Origin: Rhizobium sp. CF080
GTDB lineage: Bacteria > Pseudomonadota > Alphaproteobacteria > Rhizobiales > Rhizobiaceae
Direction: 5' to 3'
Length of the DNA: 64,000 nucleotides
Assembly (NCBI RefSeq): GCF_000282095.2
Contig: NZ_AKKC02000004.1
Span: forward strand, 310,001 to 374,000
The notes under the pieces were generated by a model that searched no databases, was not told where the DNA came from, and saw only the letters and a list, made by a program, of their open reading frames with translations. Position 1 is the stretch's first letter, and every line of letters starts with the position of its first letter. This document shows, piece by piece, positions 35,430 to 47,060 of the stretch. The position numbers and the translations under genes are program-made.

Positions 35430-36314
35430 ATGGCAGGATCCGATGGATACGCTCTGAATGACGAAGCGGATATCATTCCGCGCGACATCCGCTTCGGCAT
35501 CCTGGGCAACGCGACGCGCCACTGGTATGGCGGCGACATCCACAAGACGCTGATGGCCGATGGCCTTTCGATCTTTCTGCCCGAGGGCGAGCGGTATTTC
35601 ATCCGCTCGCTGAAGCACTATGCCTCGAAGCTCGGCGACCGGGAGCTGGCAGCCGAGATCAATGGCTATTCCGTCCAGGAAGCCTATCACACCCGCGAAC
35701 ACGAAGATTACAATCGAGCCATGGCCTCGCTCGGTTACGATATCGAGGAGATGGAAAAGCCGGTCAAGGCAGCGCTCGGCGTGGCCAAGAACCCCCTCCA
35801 TCGGCTGGCGGTCACCTGCGCGATCGAGCATCTGACCGCCACCCTGTCGTCGGTGACCCTGCGCCGGCCGGAGATCTTCGATGGCGCGGCAGCGCCCTAC
35901 CGGCGTCTGTGGATGTGGCACGCGCTGGAGGAGCTCGAGCACAAGGCCGTGGCGCTGGATGTGCTGAAGGCGGTGACGCCAAACCTGGCCGGCTGGAAAC
36001 GTTACCTGCTGCGGGTCTCGGCGATGAATGCCACGATCGTCCCGTTCCTTTTCATCTTCCTCAGAAACACGCGCCTCTATGCCCATACCGATGGGGTGAA
36101 GACCGGTGTGCGCTTCTGGCTCCGCTTCCTGTGGGTCGTGGCCGTCGCCCCCGGCTTCTGGCGCCGGTGCTTTCCGCTCTTCCTCAGCTATTACCTGCCG
36201 AACTTCGATCCGAAGAACAGCGACGACGCCGAGCTGGTGCGCAAGGGGCGCGCGTGGCTGGAACAGGAACTGCCGTCAGCCTCGGGGGCTGTGCCTTCGG
36301 GACCGGCCGGCTGA
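35430..36314 (+). CDS. Predicted metal-dependent hydrolase (PF10118 type)
   Basis: About 294 aa. Conserved blocks: IIPRDIRFGIL near the start, SYSVQEAYHTREHEDYNRAM-like His/Glu cluster (AYHTREHEDYN), CAIEHLTATLS and WHALEELEHKAVALDVL (ExxH pairs, iron-type binding). Two hydrophobic stretches near the C-terminus (MNATIVPFLFIFLR; FLWVVAVAPGFW) suggest membrane association. The start is uncertain: ATGs at 35382, 35421 and 35430 are in frame and none has a clear ribosome site. Followed after 12 bp by a methyltransferase gene. Confidence 0.82.
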   Translation: MAGSDGYALNDEADIIPRDIRFGILGNATRHWYGGDIHKTLMADGLSIFLPEGERYFIRSLKHYASKLGDRELAAEINGYSVQEAYHTREHEDYNRAMASLGYDIEEMEKPVKAALGVAKNPLHRLAVTCAIEHLTATLSSVTLRRPEIFDGAAAPYRRLWMWHALEELEHKAVALDVLKAVTPNLAGWKRYLLRVSAMNATIVPFLFIFLRNTRLYAHTDGVKTGVRFWLRFLWVVAVAPGFWRRCFPLFLSYYLPNFDPKNSDDAELVRKGRAWLEQELPSASGAVPSGPAG

Positions 36315-36326
36315 AAAGGGTCGATC

Positions 36327-37145
36327 ATGGCGCGCAACATATTTTCCAACGTCCTCGATGCCGTCGAACGGGGCGCTTTTCCGCGCACGCAGAAATGGGC
36401 GTGGCGCGGTCTCTACAGCATCCTGTCGCGCTTCTGGCGCGACGACGACTGGCGCTTCATGAACTACGGCTTCGTCGCCGAGGGCCCCCCGTTTCCGCTG
36501 AAGGCCGAGGACGAGGACGAGCGGGCATTCATCGGCCTCTATCATCAGGCGGTGGAAGGCCTGCCGGTCGCTGGTGCCCGCGTCCTCGAGATCGGCTCCG
36601 GCCGTGGCGGCGGATCGCGCTATATCGCCCGCTACTACGAACCGGCATCGGTGGTCGGCCTCGATTATTCACCTGAAACGGTGCGCCTGGCGCGGCGGCT
36701 CAACAAGGATGCCACGCCGCTTTCTTTCCAGACGGGCGATGCCGAACGGCTGCCGTTTGCCGACGGGTCCTTCGACGTGGTCGTCAACATCGAATCTTCC
36801 CATTGCTATGCGAATGTCCCGGCTTTCGTGCAGGAGGTCTCGCGGGTGCTGGCTCCGGGCGGCTGGTTCACCTTCGCCGACATGCGGTCCAAGGGAAAGC
36901 TCGCCGATCTCGACCGCCAGCTCGATGCATCCGGGCTCGAACGGGTGGCCGGGCGGGAACTGTCGCCGGGGGTCATCCGGGCGCTCGACGCGGCGGAAGT
37001 CCGCAAGCGCCAAAGGATCGACCGGGCGTGGTTCATGCGGCGCTTCATGTCGGAATTTTCCGGCGCCAAGGGCTCGATCCTCTACAAGGGCCTGAAGAGC
37101 GGCGCGGTCGTCTACGTGGCGCGCCGCTTCCGCAAGCCGGCCTGA
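36327..37145 (+). CDS. Class I SAM-dependent methyltransferase
   Basis: 272-aa enzyme with motif I VLEIGSGRGGGSRYIARYY (about residues 85-103), VGLDYSPETVRLAR, GDAERLPFADGSFDVVVNIESSH and the post-motif LAPGGWFTFADM. It resembles Ubi/COQ5-like and phthiotriolone-type methyltransferases; substrate unknown. It lies 12 bp after the PF10118 gene, so the two are likely one operon and may act on one lipid-like substrate (inference). Confidence 0.88.
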   Translation: MARNIFSNVLDAVERGAFPRTQKWAWRGLYSILSRFWRDDDWRFMNYGFVAEGPPFPLKAEDEDERAFIGLYHQAVEGLPVAGARVLEIGSGRGGGSRYIARYYEPASVVGLDYSPETVRLARRLNKDATPLSFQTGDAERLPFADGSFDVVVNIESSHCYANVPAFVQEVSRVLAPGGWFTFADMRSKGKLADLDRQLDASGLERVAGRELSPGVIRALDAAEVRKRQRIDRAWFMRRFMSEFSGAKGSILYKGLKSGAVVYVARRFRKPA

Positions 37146-37155
37146 GGCCGCCGCG

Positions 37156-37959
37156 TCAGTCCTTGCGGAAGACGATGCTGGCGCCCCAGCCGGTGATGAC
37201 GGCGATCAGCACGCAGAGGAAGCCGTAGGCGAACGGCCGGTCATGGGCGGCGTCGGTGATCGCCTGTTCTATGCCGGTCTTGACCACGCGCAGCGGCATT
37301 TCCCGCTGGTTGATCAGCTGGCCGCTCTTGAACAGGTAGGCACGCACCATGTGCATCCCGTCCGGGATGTTGGCCGGCAGTTTCAGCGAGGCCCGGAACA
37401 GGCTCGACGAGACGAAGCGCACGCCGCTCGTGTCGCGCTGGTAGAGCCCGTTTGTCAGCTTCAGGCGCCGATAGGCGTCGCGGAATTCGCCGATCATGCC
37501 GGAATCGGGGATGTAACCGACCGGGTTCAGCGCCAGATGGTCGATGCCGACGCCGATATTGTTGAGGCTTGGTGCCTCGTCGATGCTGTCGATCATGCGG
37601 GTGCTGGCCAGTGAATAGCTTTCCGGCACCTGCTCGAAGGTCATGCCCTCGGTGTTCATCCAGATCCCGAAGACGCGCTCCTTCTTGCGCACCGTCGCAT
37701 AGTCCTTCGGCCCTTCGAGCGTGACGACCACGTCATACTGGCCGATCGCCAGGAACAGCTCGTCGGCATTGGTGAGCGCCCCGAAGATCGTCAGGTCCGC
37801 ACCGCGGAAATCCGAGGTGATGGCGATTTCGCTGGTCGAAGCGCCGATCTCCAGCCCTTCCTTCACCCCCGATGCCTGCCCGAACGGCACCTGAGCGGCG
37901 GCTGGCGAGCCGAGGGCGAGGAACGGCAGGAGGAGGATGGTTTGGAGAAGCCGGCGCAT
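37156..37959 (-). CDS. TIGR02186-type membrane-anchored protein
   Basis: 267-aa protein: signal peptide (TILLLPFLALGSPAAA), a periplasmic body with EIGASTSEIAITSDFRGADLTIFGA early on, and a C-terminal membrane helix (AYGFLCVLIAVITGWGASIVF). I match it to the rhizobial family that is regularly encoded with a TSUP exporter, which is its immediate upstream neighbour (overlap of 1 nt). A role in sulfur-compound or anion handling is inferred from that partnership only. Confidence 0.82.
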   Translation of the reverse strand: MRRLLQTILLLPFLALGSPAAAQVPFGQASGVKEGLEIGASTSEIAITSDFRGADLTIFGALTNADELFLAIGQYDVVVTLEGPKDYATVRKKERVFGIWMNTEGMTFEQVPESYSLASTRMIDSIDEAPSLNNIGVGIDHLALNPVGYIPDSGMIGEFRDAYRRLKLTNGLYQRDTSGVRFVSSSLFRASLKLPANIPDGMHMVRAYLFKSGQLINQREMPLRVVKTGIEQAITDAAHDRPFAYGFLCVLIAVITGWGASIVFRKD

Positions 37960-38885
37960 CAGTAGGACATCCCCCCGACCGCGACCGAATAGACGTCGTC
38001 CGGCGTGACGATCAGCCCGATGGCCAGACGGATGCCGACGGCGAGAACCAGGAGTGCCAGAAGCGCGCGCAGCTGTTCGCCGCGCAGTTTCTGTCCGACG
38101 CGCACGCCGTATTGCGCGCCGATCACGCCGGCCACCATCAGGATCGTGGCCAGCACGATGTCGACCGAATAGTTGGTCGCCGCCTGCACCATGGTCGTAT
38201 AGGCGGTGACGAAAATGATCTGGAACAGCGAGGTGCCGACGACCACGTTGGTCGGGATGCGCAGCAGATAGATCATCGCCGGCACCATGATGAAGCCGCC
38301 GCCGACACCCATGATCGAGGTCAGCACGCCGATGCCGAAGCCGAGCCCGACGACCGGAATGGCGGAAAGGTAGATCTTCGATTTCTTGAACCGCATCTTC
38401 AGCGGCAGCCGGTGCACCCAGTTATGCTGGCCCGGCCGCTTCAGCGGCAAGGGTTCGTTGTTCTTCGTCCGGCGCATGGCGCGCACGCTTTCCTGCAGCA
38501 TCAGCGCCCCGATCGAGCTCAAGAGCACGACGTAGAGGATCGAAATGAACAGGTCGAGCTGGCCGATGCGCCGGAGCCAGGAGAATACCCAGACGCCTGC
38601 GGTCGCGCCCGCGAGGCCGCCCACAAGCAGGACCGAGCCGAGCTTCATGTCGAGCGTGCCGCGCCTGAAATGGGTGATCGCGCCCGAGATCGACGAGGCG
38701 ACGACCTGGTTGGCACCGGTGGCGACGGCCACGACAGGCGGGATGTTGTAGAAGATCAAGAGCGGCGTGATCAGGAAGCCGCCGCCGACGCCGAACATGC
38801 CCGAGAGAAAGCCCACGGCCGCGCCCATGCCCAGAATGATGAAGATGTTTACCGACAGCTCTGCAATCGGCAGGTAGACAGTCAC
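37959..38885 (-). CDS. TSUP-family (TauE/SafE) sulfite exporter
   Basis: 308-aa membrane protein with internal duplication: GMGAAVGFLSGMFGVGGGFL in the first half and GIGVLTSIMGVGGGFIMVPA in the second, both with the GVGGG signature. It exports sulfite or organosulfonates. GTG at 38885 with GAGG 7-8 nt upstream is preferred to the longer upstream frame, whose residues look non-coding. Transcribed with the TIGR02186-type gene. Confidence 0.9.
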   Translation of the reverse strand: MTVYLPIAELSVNIFIILGMGAAVGFLSGMFGVGGGFLITPLLIFYNIPPVVAVATGANQVVASSISGAITHFRRGTLDMKLGSVLLVGGLAGATAGVWVFSWLRRIGQLDLFISILYVVLLSSIGALMLQESVRAMRRTKNNEPLPLKRPGQHNWVHRLPLKMRFKKSKIYLSAIPVVGLGFGIGVLTSIMGVGGGFIMVPAMIYLLRIPTNVVVGTSLFQIIFVTAYTTMVQAATNYSVDIVLATILMVAGVIGAQYGVRVGQKLRGEQLRALLALLVLAVGIRLAIGLIVTPDDVYSVAVGGMSY

Positions 38886-39150
38886 GGCAGAACCTCGACA
38901 CGGCAAAAAGCGACGCCCTCGCGGGCGGTGCGCGATGTGGTTGTCCGCCCGGTGCGGCGATGGGAACGTGATCTCACATGCCATGTGAACAGGGCATGAA
39001 GGACCTCATCCGTCATGCGCCCGTGCGCAGCCCCAAGTCAATTCGCAAGTGTCAGATAATGCGGCAATTTTACCGTTTTTGTGCAGGCGTGATTAATATC
39101 CCGCAACTCGCCTAGATCGGTCGGGTAAGTAGACTTGTCCATCGGGCAAG

Positions 39151-42100
39151 TTACTTGTTCTTTGCGAGCAGTTCCTTGACCAGCGCGTCGGTGATCTTGC
39201 CGTTCGGCTCCTGGCCGACCGAGGTCTGGAAGGCCTTGATCGCCGTCACCGTCTTGGCGCCCATCTTGCCGTCCGCCGTGCCGGCGTCAAAACCGCTCTT
39301 GTTCAGGATCGCCTGGATGTTGCGGATCGCCTTTTCCATGTCGACCGAAGCGGTGGTCAGCGGCTTGCCGGAAGCCCATTCGTCCGGCAGGTTGACGGAA
39401 TTGGCCTTCGGATCGAGCGGCTTCACCTTCCACTGATCCACCTTGGCGCGGGCGCTTTCGAGCTGTTCCTTGCGCATGGCGTTGCCCACTTCGTCGCGCT
39501 TCTGGGCGGCATCCTTGTCGCCTTCCTTGGCCGCGACCGCGAACCACTTGTAGGATTCCTCGAGATCCTGCTTCACGCCGTTGCCGCGGGCCAGCAGGAT
39601 GGCGAGGTTGAACTGGCTGTCGGCAACGCCGAAATCGGCGGCCTTGGCAAACCAGGAGACGGCGGCCGCATAGTCCGGCTGGCCGGCGGCGCCCGATGCG
39701 TAGAGCACGGCGAGATTGTGCATGGCGCTGGCATTGCCGGCGTCGGCGGCCTGCTTGTAATAGGTCATCGCCTTCGAAAGGTCGCGGGAAACGCCCGTGC
39801 CCTTTTCGAAGAGGTTGGCGAGCCGGTATTGCGCCGGCGCCAGGCCGCGGTCGGCGGCGAGCTTGTACCAGTTGGCGGCTTCCGAGAGATCGGTCTTGAC
39901 GCCCTTTCCGTCGGTGAAGCGTGCGCCGATCTCGAAGAGGGCGTTCGGGTCGCCGGCCGCGGCCGCGTCGGCAAGCGACTTCGGTTCGATGCCGACGGGC
40001 ACCACGATCGCAGCCGGAGCCGCGGCCCTGGGAGCGGCCGCGAATGTGTTCGGAGCCGACGGCGCATTGCCGGGCTGTTCCATGATCGAAGGTGCGCCCG
40101 ATGCAGGCCGCGGATCGGTCAGATGATTGGCGGTGACCGCCGGGGCCGGCGCCTGTTCGACGGGTTGCGTCGGCGCGGCTGCGGTGGTCGTGTCGCTTTC
40201 GGCGCCGTCGGTCGCAGCCTGGTCCTCGATCGTCGGGATCTCGTTGCTGCCGCTCATATTGGCCGGTGCCGCCGGCCGGGCAGGCGCCTCGATAGCCGGG
40301 GCCGGGGCTGCAGGGGCCTTGGTGCCGCTGGTCAGGGTCTTGGCAAGCGGCATCGCCATCAGCACCAGGAGCACGGCGCCGACGGCCATCAGGATCGGTC
40401 GGCGATGCTGCGAAAGCATGGCGCCGAAACCCTTGCCGGCGGCAGCCCTGGCGGCCTTGCGCATGTCCTTGGAAGGCGAGCCGCCCTGCGAGGGATCGGT
40501 TTCCTGGGCTGCGGCCTTGGCGGCGCGGCGGGCGGCGGCGATATAGTCGGCGCGTTCCGCGGCACTGGTCCGGTCGCTTTCGAATTCGCCGGCGGCCTGG
40601 CTGGCGCGAACCCGCTCGAGGATTTTCTTGACGTCAGGCGCGCCGGAGCCCGGCTCCAGAAGGTCGTTTTGGCGATCCGCCGGCAGCACGTCGGACGGAT
40701 CGATCGACGGCGTCGGATCGATCACGGTGCGGCCGCCCTTCGGCGCCTCGGCCTTGCCGCCCGGCAGGAAACGGCGGGAAAGCTCGGTCAGCAGGCTGGT
40801 CTTGGCAGCCTTTTCCTTGGTGGCGTTGTCCCTGGCGGCGATTTTCGTGTCGGCCTGGTCGGCGCGAAGCACTGTTTCGTCGGGCGTATCCTGAGGGGCT
40901 TTTGCGCGGGTGCCGAAGGTTGCGACCGGCTGTTCGTTCGCCTCAGCCTCAGCCAGCTCGTAGCTCATCAGCTCTTCGGCCGCGGCGACGGAAAGCGGTG
41001 CGGCCGCCGGCATGGCCGGGGCAGGGCGGGTTTCGTAACGCGCCGGTTCTTCGTAATAACGATCCCGCTCCGATTGAGCGGAGGCGGCAAGCCGTTCTTC
41101 CATGCCGTCCAGGCGGTCGGCGATCTGCACCAGCGTGCCGTGCAAAGCTTCGAAGGTCTGATGGGTGCGGTCGTCCGAATGGCGCGTCAGGTCTTCGAGA
41201 TGGCGAAGGTCCTCTGCAAGGGCGGAAAGGGCCGCCATGTCGGCAGCGGCAACCGGCGCTCCGGTCGCGCCGTTGCGGGAATAGGCTTCCACCACCGTCT
41301 CGGCAGCCTGGCGGGCAGCCTCGATGATGTATTCGTCATTGGTCGCCATATAGCTTTCGAGCGCCGTCATGCGGTTTTCGAACTCGGCGGGAAGGGCGCC
41401 GGCACCATTTTGGGGCTGGCTGATCAACACCGAAAGATGGGCGATCTGGTCTTCGAGATTGCGAAGCGCGCCGTCGTCGCCACGTGGCGCCGTCGTCGCT
41501 TCGTCAAGTCGCGCCGCAATGTCGGTCAGCCGGTCTTCGATCCGACCGAAGGCGTTTTCGTCCAGCGCCGACTGTGGGCGTGGCTGGTAACCGATTTCTT
41601 CGATCCGGCGGGAGAGATAGTCGAGCCGTTCGGCGAGAACGTCGTTGACGGTGCCCTGCTCCAGCCCGTCGATCTTGCGGGAAATGTCGGCGAGATAGGC
41701 GGAAAGCTCCGGATCCTGCGAAGGCTTCTGGGCCTGTTCCAGGATCAGTGAAAGCTGCTCGAGCCGCTCTTCCAGGCGCAGGGCTGCCTGTTCGTCGGTG
41801 AGTTCCTCGATCCGGCCGGTCAGCGCTTCGATGCGGGCGGAAAGCATGTCGGCCGGGTCGGCCTGGGTGTGGGTTACCCGGCTTATGGTGTCGATCTGGT
41901 CGGCAAGCGCGCTGATCCGGCCATCCAGACGCTGCAGGAAGGAATGGTCGATCGAGGCCGCGGCCGAGGCGCGGCTGCCGGCGGCAATCGCGCGGCTGAT
42001 CTCGTCGAGCCGTTCGTCTAATGTCGCGAACTGTTCGGCGATGACCGAATCGTTCGGCTGCATGCGCGAGCCGAGCTGTTCCATGGCGCTTGCCACCGTG

Positions 42101-43074
42101 ATCAGCTTCTGTTCGAGCGCCCGGATGACCGGGCTGCCGCTCATCTCGCCGAGCTGGCCCTTAATGTCGTCGATGCGGTAGGCGAGCGCGACGAGCTCTT
42201 CGCGCAGCGCCGAGGAGTCGAGATCGTGCATGCGATCTTCGAGACCCTGCCAGCGGGTTTCCATCCGACGAACGGAATCCTCGCGGGCGAGGCCGTCCAT
42301 GACGGTCCGCAGTTCCTCGAATTCGCTGCGCAGGCCGGCGGCCTCCGGCGTTGCCTGATAGCCGAGCTGGTTTATGCCTTCGGCAAGCCGGGCGAGGTCG
42401 CCGCGCAGGTCCTCGGTAAAGTTCTGGTCTTCGGCGATGGATTTGATCGAGCGGATTTCGGAGCGCAGCGATGTCATCTCGCGGGCGACGCTCTCGGAGA
42501 TATCCTGCTTCAGCTCCTGGCGCAGGCTGACCAGCGCCTGGGCGATATCCCGCATGCCGTTGTCGGCCGGCTGTTGCGGCTGCGGTGCCGGCATGCGCGG
42601 CGGTGCGGCCGGGCGGCGCGGTTCCTCGCGGCGCGGTGCGGGCGCCATCGGGCGCGTTTCGGCGAAACGGGGTGCTTCCGTGCGGACGGGGGCCTGACGC
42701 ACCGGAGGGCGATAGGCTTCCGGCGGGCGCAGCTCGGTACGGCGCGGTTCGGCATAACGTGGCTCTTCGCGGCGCAGCTCGGGAGCCCGCGGACGCTCGG
42801 GCCTCGCACCACGGTCGCGGCCGGCGTCCAGCATGCGCTGGCGCTCGCGGATCTCGGCAAGCGGATCGCCGGAGATTTGCGGTTCGCGATAGGCGGCAGC
42901 CGGACCCGGCCGGCGCTGCTCGCGCGGATCGGGCGCCTTCGGCGTGCGGGCATCACGCGACGTACCGGACATCAACCCCTCGATACGCGCCTCGAGCCCT
43001 TCGATGGTGCGGTTCAACGCATCCAGGGAAGAGCGGTCGCCGGGACGGGAAGGGGTCGATCGTGATCCGTTCAT
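39151..43074 (-). CDS. PodJ-like polar localisation factor with Sel1 repeats and peptidoglycan-binding domain
   Basis: 1307-aa protein. The N-terminal 200 residues are Pro/Arg-rich and disordered; residues about 200-700 are coiled coil (repeated LERRIEELxxR-like heptads). One membrane helix ([18 protein letters not shown]) lies near residue 900. The periplasmic part has an Ala/Pro-rich linker, about four Sel1/TPR-like repeats ([49 protein letters not shown]) at about 1045-1200, and a C-terminal peptidoglycan-binding domain ([13 protein letters not shown]). This architecture matches PodJ, which organises cell poles in Caulobacter and Agrobacterium. Start ATG 43074 begins [12 protein letters not shown]. 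Confidence 0.88.
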   Translation of the reverse strand: MNGSRSTPSRPGDRSSLDALNRTIEGLEARIEGLMSGTSRDARTPKAPDPREQRRPGPAAAYREPQISGDPLAEIRERQRMLDAGRDRGARPERPRAPELRREEPRYAEPRRTELRPPEAYRPPVRQAPVRTEAPRFAETRPMAPAPRREEPRRPAAPPRMPAPQPQQPADNGMRDIAQALVSLRQELKQDISESVAREMTSLRSEIRSIKSIAEDQNFTEDLRGDLARLAEGINQLGYQATPEAAGLRSEFEELRTVMDGLAREDSVRRMETRWQGLEDRMHDLDSSALREELVALAYRIDDIKGQLGEMSGSPVIRALEQKLITVASAMEQLGSRMQPNDSVIAEQFATLDERLDEISRAIAAGSRASAAASIDHSFLQRLDGRISALADQIDTISRVTHTQADPADMLSARIEALTGRIEELTDEQAALRLEERLEQLSLILEQAQKPSQDPELSAYLADISRKIDGLEQGTVNDVLAERLDYLSRRIEEIGYQPRPQSALDENAFGRIEDRLTDIAARLDEATTAPRGDDGALRNLEDQIAHLSVLISQPQNGAGALPAEFENRMTALESYMATNDEYIIEAARQAAETVVEAYSRNGATGAPVAAADMAALSALAEDLRHLEDLTRHSDDRTHQTFEALHGTLVQIADRLDGMEERLAASAQSERDRYYEEPARYETRPAPAMPAAAPLSVAAAEELMSYELAEAEANEQPVATFGTRAKAPQDTPDETVLRADQADTKIAARDNATKEKAAKTSLLTELSRRFLPGGKAEAPKGGRTVIDPTPSIDPSDVLPADRQNDLLEPGSGAPDVKKILERVRASQAAGEFESDRTSAAERADYIAAARRAAKAAAQETDPSQGGSPSKDMRKAARAAAGKGFGAMLSQHRRPILMAVGAVLLVLMAMPLAKTLTSGTKAPAAPAPAIEAPARPAAPANMSGSNEIPTIEDQAATDGAESDTTTAAAPTQPVEQAPAPAVTANHLTDPRPASGAPSIMEQPGNAPSAPNTFAAAPRAAAPAAIVVPVGIEPKSLADAAAAGDPNALFEIGARFTDGKGVKTDLSEAANWYKLAADRGLAPAQYRLANLFEKGTGVSRDLSKAMTYYKQAADAGNASAMHNLAVLYASGAAGQPDYAAAVSWFAKAADFGVADSQFNLAILLARGNGVKQDLEESYKWFAVAAKEGDKDAAQKRDEVGNAMRKEQLESARAKVDQWKVKPLDPKANSVNLPDEWASGKPLTTASVDMEKAIRNIQAILNKSGFDAGTADGKMGAKTVTAIKAFQTSVGQEPNGKITDALVKELLAKNK

Positions 43075-43562
43075 GTGCTCGCTCGTTTCGACGTTGTCCC
43101 TGCTGGCTCTCGTACGACCTTGTTTCAGGGGATACGGAATTCCCGCCAATCAGCCATATATTAGAGATGCCTTACGCAGGACTTGCCATTTCAGCGGACG
43201 CGGGACATCTTGAGGTAAATGTACTGCGTCGCCTGAGTGCCCACTATTTCCCGGAACGTGGTAAACAAGTCGTTAACCCGGACGAAAATTTTAACCTTTT
43301 CGACGCGCTCAGCGTCCTTTGCGGTGATGACGTCCCGCCTGCCGGCTCTATCTTCCCGGTTTCCCATCCAGCCTCGCAACTGCTCGACCCGTTAAGACTG
43401 TGCCGGAACGGGGAAGGACGGCGGTGGAGATCGTTAAAGTTCCGAGCGCACGGAATTGACGTTTACGCGAACGTCAATTATTTGTGGTGGAAAGAATGCG
43501 GATCCTGCCGTGAGCCGAAGGCCCCGGAGGATCCATCGACGAGGATTTGGAGGAAGCTCGAC
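43075..43562. other. Divergent intergenic region between podJ-like and acyl-CoA dehydrogenase genes
   Basis: 488 bp without a convincing gene. It contains the promoters of both neighbours and the operator-like palindrome at 43454-43479, 83 bp before the dehydrogenase start. Confidence 0.6.
43454..43479. promoter_or_regulatory. Palindromic operator before the beta-oxidation cluster
   Basis: Arms AATTGACGTT and AACGTCAATT (10 of 10 pairs) around TACGCG. From memory it resembles the GACGTTTACGTAAACGTC-type sites of LiuR/PsrA-like regulators of acyl-CoA degradation in proteobacteria. The gene just downstream fits such control. No regulator gene is in the window. Confidence 0.6.
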
Positions 43563-45356
43563 ATGCCAGTGTACAAGGCCCCGGTAAACGACACGCTTTT
43601 CATTCTCAACGACGTGCTCGGCCTTGAGCGCTACGGCAATCTGCCGGGCTTTGCCGATGCCACTCCCGACATGCTGGAAGCGATCATCGGGGAGGCTGCC
43701 AAGGTGGCCGAGGATGTGCTCTTTCCGCTGAACCTCTCGGGAGATCAGGAAGGCTGCACCCGTCACGACAACGGCGCGGTCTCGGTGCCGAAGGGCTTCA
43801 AGCAGGCCTATGACCAGTATTGCCAGGCCGGCTGGATCGGTCTTGCCGTGCCGGAAGAGTTCGGCGGCCAGGGCCTGCCCTACACGCTGCATGCCGCCGT
43901 CGGCGAATATATGTCGTCGGCCAACATGTCGCTGATGATGTATCCGGGCCTCACCCAGGGCGCGATCGCGGCAATTCTCGTCCACGGGTCCGACGAGCAG
44001 AAAAAGACCTACCTGCCGAACATGGTCGCCGGCACCTGGTCGGGCACCATGAACCTCACCGAACCCCATTGCGGCACCGATCTCGGGCTTCTGCGCAGCA
44101 AGGCCGCGCCGCAGGCTGACGGCTCCTACAAGATTTCCGGCCAGAAGATCTTCATCTCCGCCGGCGAACACGGCATGACCGACAATATCGTCCACCTGGT
44201 GCTCGCCCGCATCGAAGGTGCGCCGGAGGGTACCAAGGGCATTTCGCTCTTCATCGTGCCGAAGTTCATGGTCAATACCGACGGCTCTCTCGGCAAGCGC
44301 AATGGCGTGACCTGCGGCGCGATCGAACACAAGATGGGCATTCACGGCAATTCCACCTGTGTCATGAACTATGACGAGGCGACCGGTTATCTGATCGGGC
44401 CTGAGAACAAGGGCCTCGCCGCCATGTTCGTGATGATGAACGAGGCACGCCTCGGCGTCGGCCTGCAGGGACTGTCGATTGCCGAGACGGCCTACCAGAA
44501 CGCCGTCGTCTATGCCCGCGAACGCATCCAGGGCCGTTCGCTCTCCGGCCCCAAGGCGCCGGACAAGAAGGCCGATCCGATCATCGTCCATCCCGATATC
44601 CGCCGCTCGCTGATGACCATCAAGGCCTTCAACGAGGCCGGCCGTGCCTTCCTGTTGTGGACGGCGCTGAAATCCGACATCGCTCACCGCTCGGAAGATG
44701 CGGCGGAGCGCCAGAATGCCGACGATCTGCTCGGCCTCGCGACGCCGATCCTCAAGGGCGTCATGACCGACAAGGGCTTCGAGCATGCGGTGATGGCGCA
44801 GCAGGTCTTCGGTGGCCACGGCTATATCGAGGAACATGGCATGAGCCAGTATGTCCGCGATGCCCGTATCGCGATGATCTACGAGGGCGCCAACGGCATC
44901 CAGGCGCTCGACCTGGTCGGCCGCAAGCTGGCGCTGAACGGCGGCCGCGCCGTCATGGCTATGTTCAAGGAGATCGGCGATTTCTGCGAGGAGAACCGCG
45001 CCGACGAGGCCATGGCCCCCTTCACCAAGGGGCTCAAGAAGGGCTTGAATGACCTGCAGGCCTCCACCATGTGGTTCATGCAGAACGCCATGGCCAAGCC
45101 CGACAATGCCGGCGCCGGCTCGACCGACTACATGCATCTCTTCGGCCTGGTGACGCTCGGCTACATGTGGGCCAAGATCGCCAAGGCGGCGCAAGACCGC
45201 CTCGCTGCCGGCGACGCGCGCGCCGACTACCTGAAGAATAAGCTGGTGACGGCGAAATTCTTCATGGAGAAGATTCTGCCGGAAACCGCGATGCGGAAGG
45301 TCCGCATCGAAGCGGGTGCCGACAGCGTGATGGAACTGGCGGCCGAGGCGTTTTGA
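43563..45356 (+). CDS. Acyl-CoA dehydrogenase, long (~597 aa) type
   Basis: 597-aa flavoenzyme performing the first oxidation of acyl-CoA beta-oxidation. Features: N-terminal [20 protein letters not shown] typical of this branch, substrate/FAD blocks [19 protein letters not shown] and [35 protein letters not shown] with the catalytic-region Glu/Arg, and [18 protein letters not shown]. DmdC-like members of the same family use methylmercaptopropionyl-CoA, so substrate range is uncertain. First gene of the cluster with thiolase and FadB-like genes. Confidence 0.93.
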   Translation: MPVYKAPVNDTLFILNDVLGLERYGNLPGFADATPDMLEAIIGEAAKVAEDVLFPLNLSGDQEGCTRHDNGAVSVPKGFKQAYDQYCQAGWIGLAVPEEFGGQGLPYTLHAAVGEYMSSANMSLMMYPGLTQGAIAAILVHGSDEQKKTYLPNMVAGTWSGTMNLTEPHCGTDLGLLRSKAAPQADGSYKISGQKIFISAGEHGMTDNIVHLVLARIEGAPEGTKGISLFIVPKFMVNTDGSLGKRNGVTCGAIEHKMGIHGNSTCVMNYDEATGYLIGPENKGLAAMFVMMNEARLGVGLQGLSIAETAYQNAVVYARERIQGRSLSGPKAPDKKADPIIVHPDIRRSLMTIKAFNEAGRAFLLWTALKSDIAHRSEDAAERQNADDLLGLATPILKGVMTDKGFEHAVMAQQVFGGHGYIEEHGMSQYVRDARIAMIYEGANGIQALDLVGRKLALNGGRAVMAMFKEIGDFCEENRADEAMAPFTKGLKKGLNDLQASTMWFMQNAMAKPDNAGAGSTDYMHLFGLVTLGYMWAKIAKAAQDRLAAGDARADYLKNKLVTAKFFMEKILPETAMRKVRIEAGADSVMELAAEAF

Positions 45357-45362
45357 GATTAT

Positions 45363-45398
45363 CCCCTCCCCAGCCTTGTTGGGAGGGCTGGGGAGGGG
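45363..45398 (+). terminator. Strong hairpin after the acyl-CoA dehydrogenase gene
   Basis: 13-bp perfect stem CCCCTCCCCAGCC / GGCTGGGGAGGGG with a 10-nt loop, starting 7 bp after the stop codon. No T-run follows, so it may be an attenuator or message stabiliser rather than a full terminator. Confidence 0.55.
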
Positions 45399-45440
45399 CA
45401 TTCTGGCTCTATATTCAAACTATTGGATCAGGAGGGGCAG

Positions 45441-45629
45441 ATGAAGACCTATGTCACGCTTCAGGAATTTGCCGGAGATGTTGTTATGCCGATCCCTGAT
45501 GAGCTTCTCGAGCAACTCAGCCTGAAGATCGATGCTGATGTAGATGTCCGCGCTGAGAAAGGCCGACTTGTCATTCAGCCTCTCGCGAACCCTCCTGCTT
45601 CAAAAGAACAGTCCGATACCCGCAGCTAG
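45441..45629 (+). CDS. SpoVT-AbrB-like small DNA-binding protein
   Basis: 62 aa: begins MKTYVTLQEFAGDVVMPIP and contains the swapped-hairpin pattern of AbrB/MazE proteins (DELLEQLSLKIDADVDVRAEKGRLVIQPL). Antitoxins of this fold normally have a toxin gene right after them; here the thiolase gene follows, so this would be a lone copy. A role as local regulator of the beta-oxidation genes is possible. GGAGGGGC lies about 5 nt before the ATG at 45441. Confidence 0.75.
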   Translation: MKTYVTLQEFAGDVVMPIPDELLEQLSLKIDADVDVRAEKGRLVIQPLANPPASKEQSDTRS

Positions 45630-45687
45630 GGGTGTTTTGTAAATCAAAATTGCTGGCAACCCGTTTGCCACCCAGGGAGATGACACC

Positions 45688-46896
<1,209 letters not shown>

Positions 46897-46933
46897 ACTG
46901 TCGGGGATAGGCGGGCGGGCTCTCCCCACTCGC

Positions 46934-47005
46934 CGTCATCCTCGGGCTTGACCCGAGGATCCACGCCCGGAGCTGTGGATGGTCGGGTCAAGCCCGACCA
47001 TGACG
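46934..47005. repeat. Tail-to-tail pair of palindromic repeat units
   Basis: Unit 1 (46934-46963, plus) has the stem CCTCGGG-CTTGA-CCCGAGG; unit 2 (46976-47005, minus) has GGTCGGG-TCAAG-CCCGACC, with paired changes on both sides of the stem that preserve base pairing. The two form one large inverted repeat between thiolase and FadB-like genes. The same unit recurs at 50272-51153. Confidence 0.85.
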
Positions 47006-47060
47006 GAAGAGAGAGGCCCGAATTAGCGGCACAGAAATTCAAGGGAAGAGGAATCCCATC

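Noticed and set aside
43434..45401. 655-codon minus-strand frame opposite the acyl-CoA dehydrogenase
   Set aside because: His/Arg/Asp-rich shadow; the plus strand has all dehydrogenase motifs.
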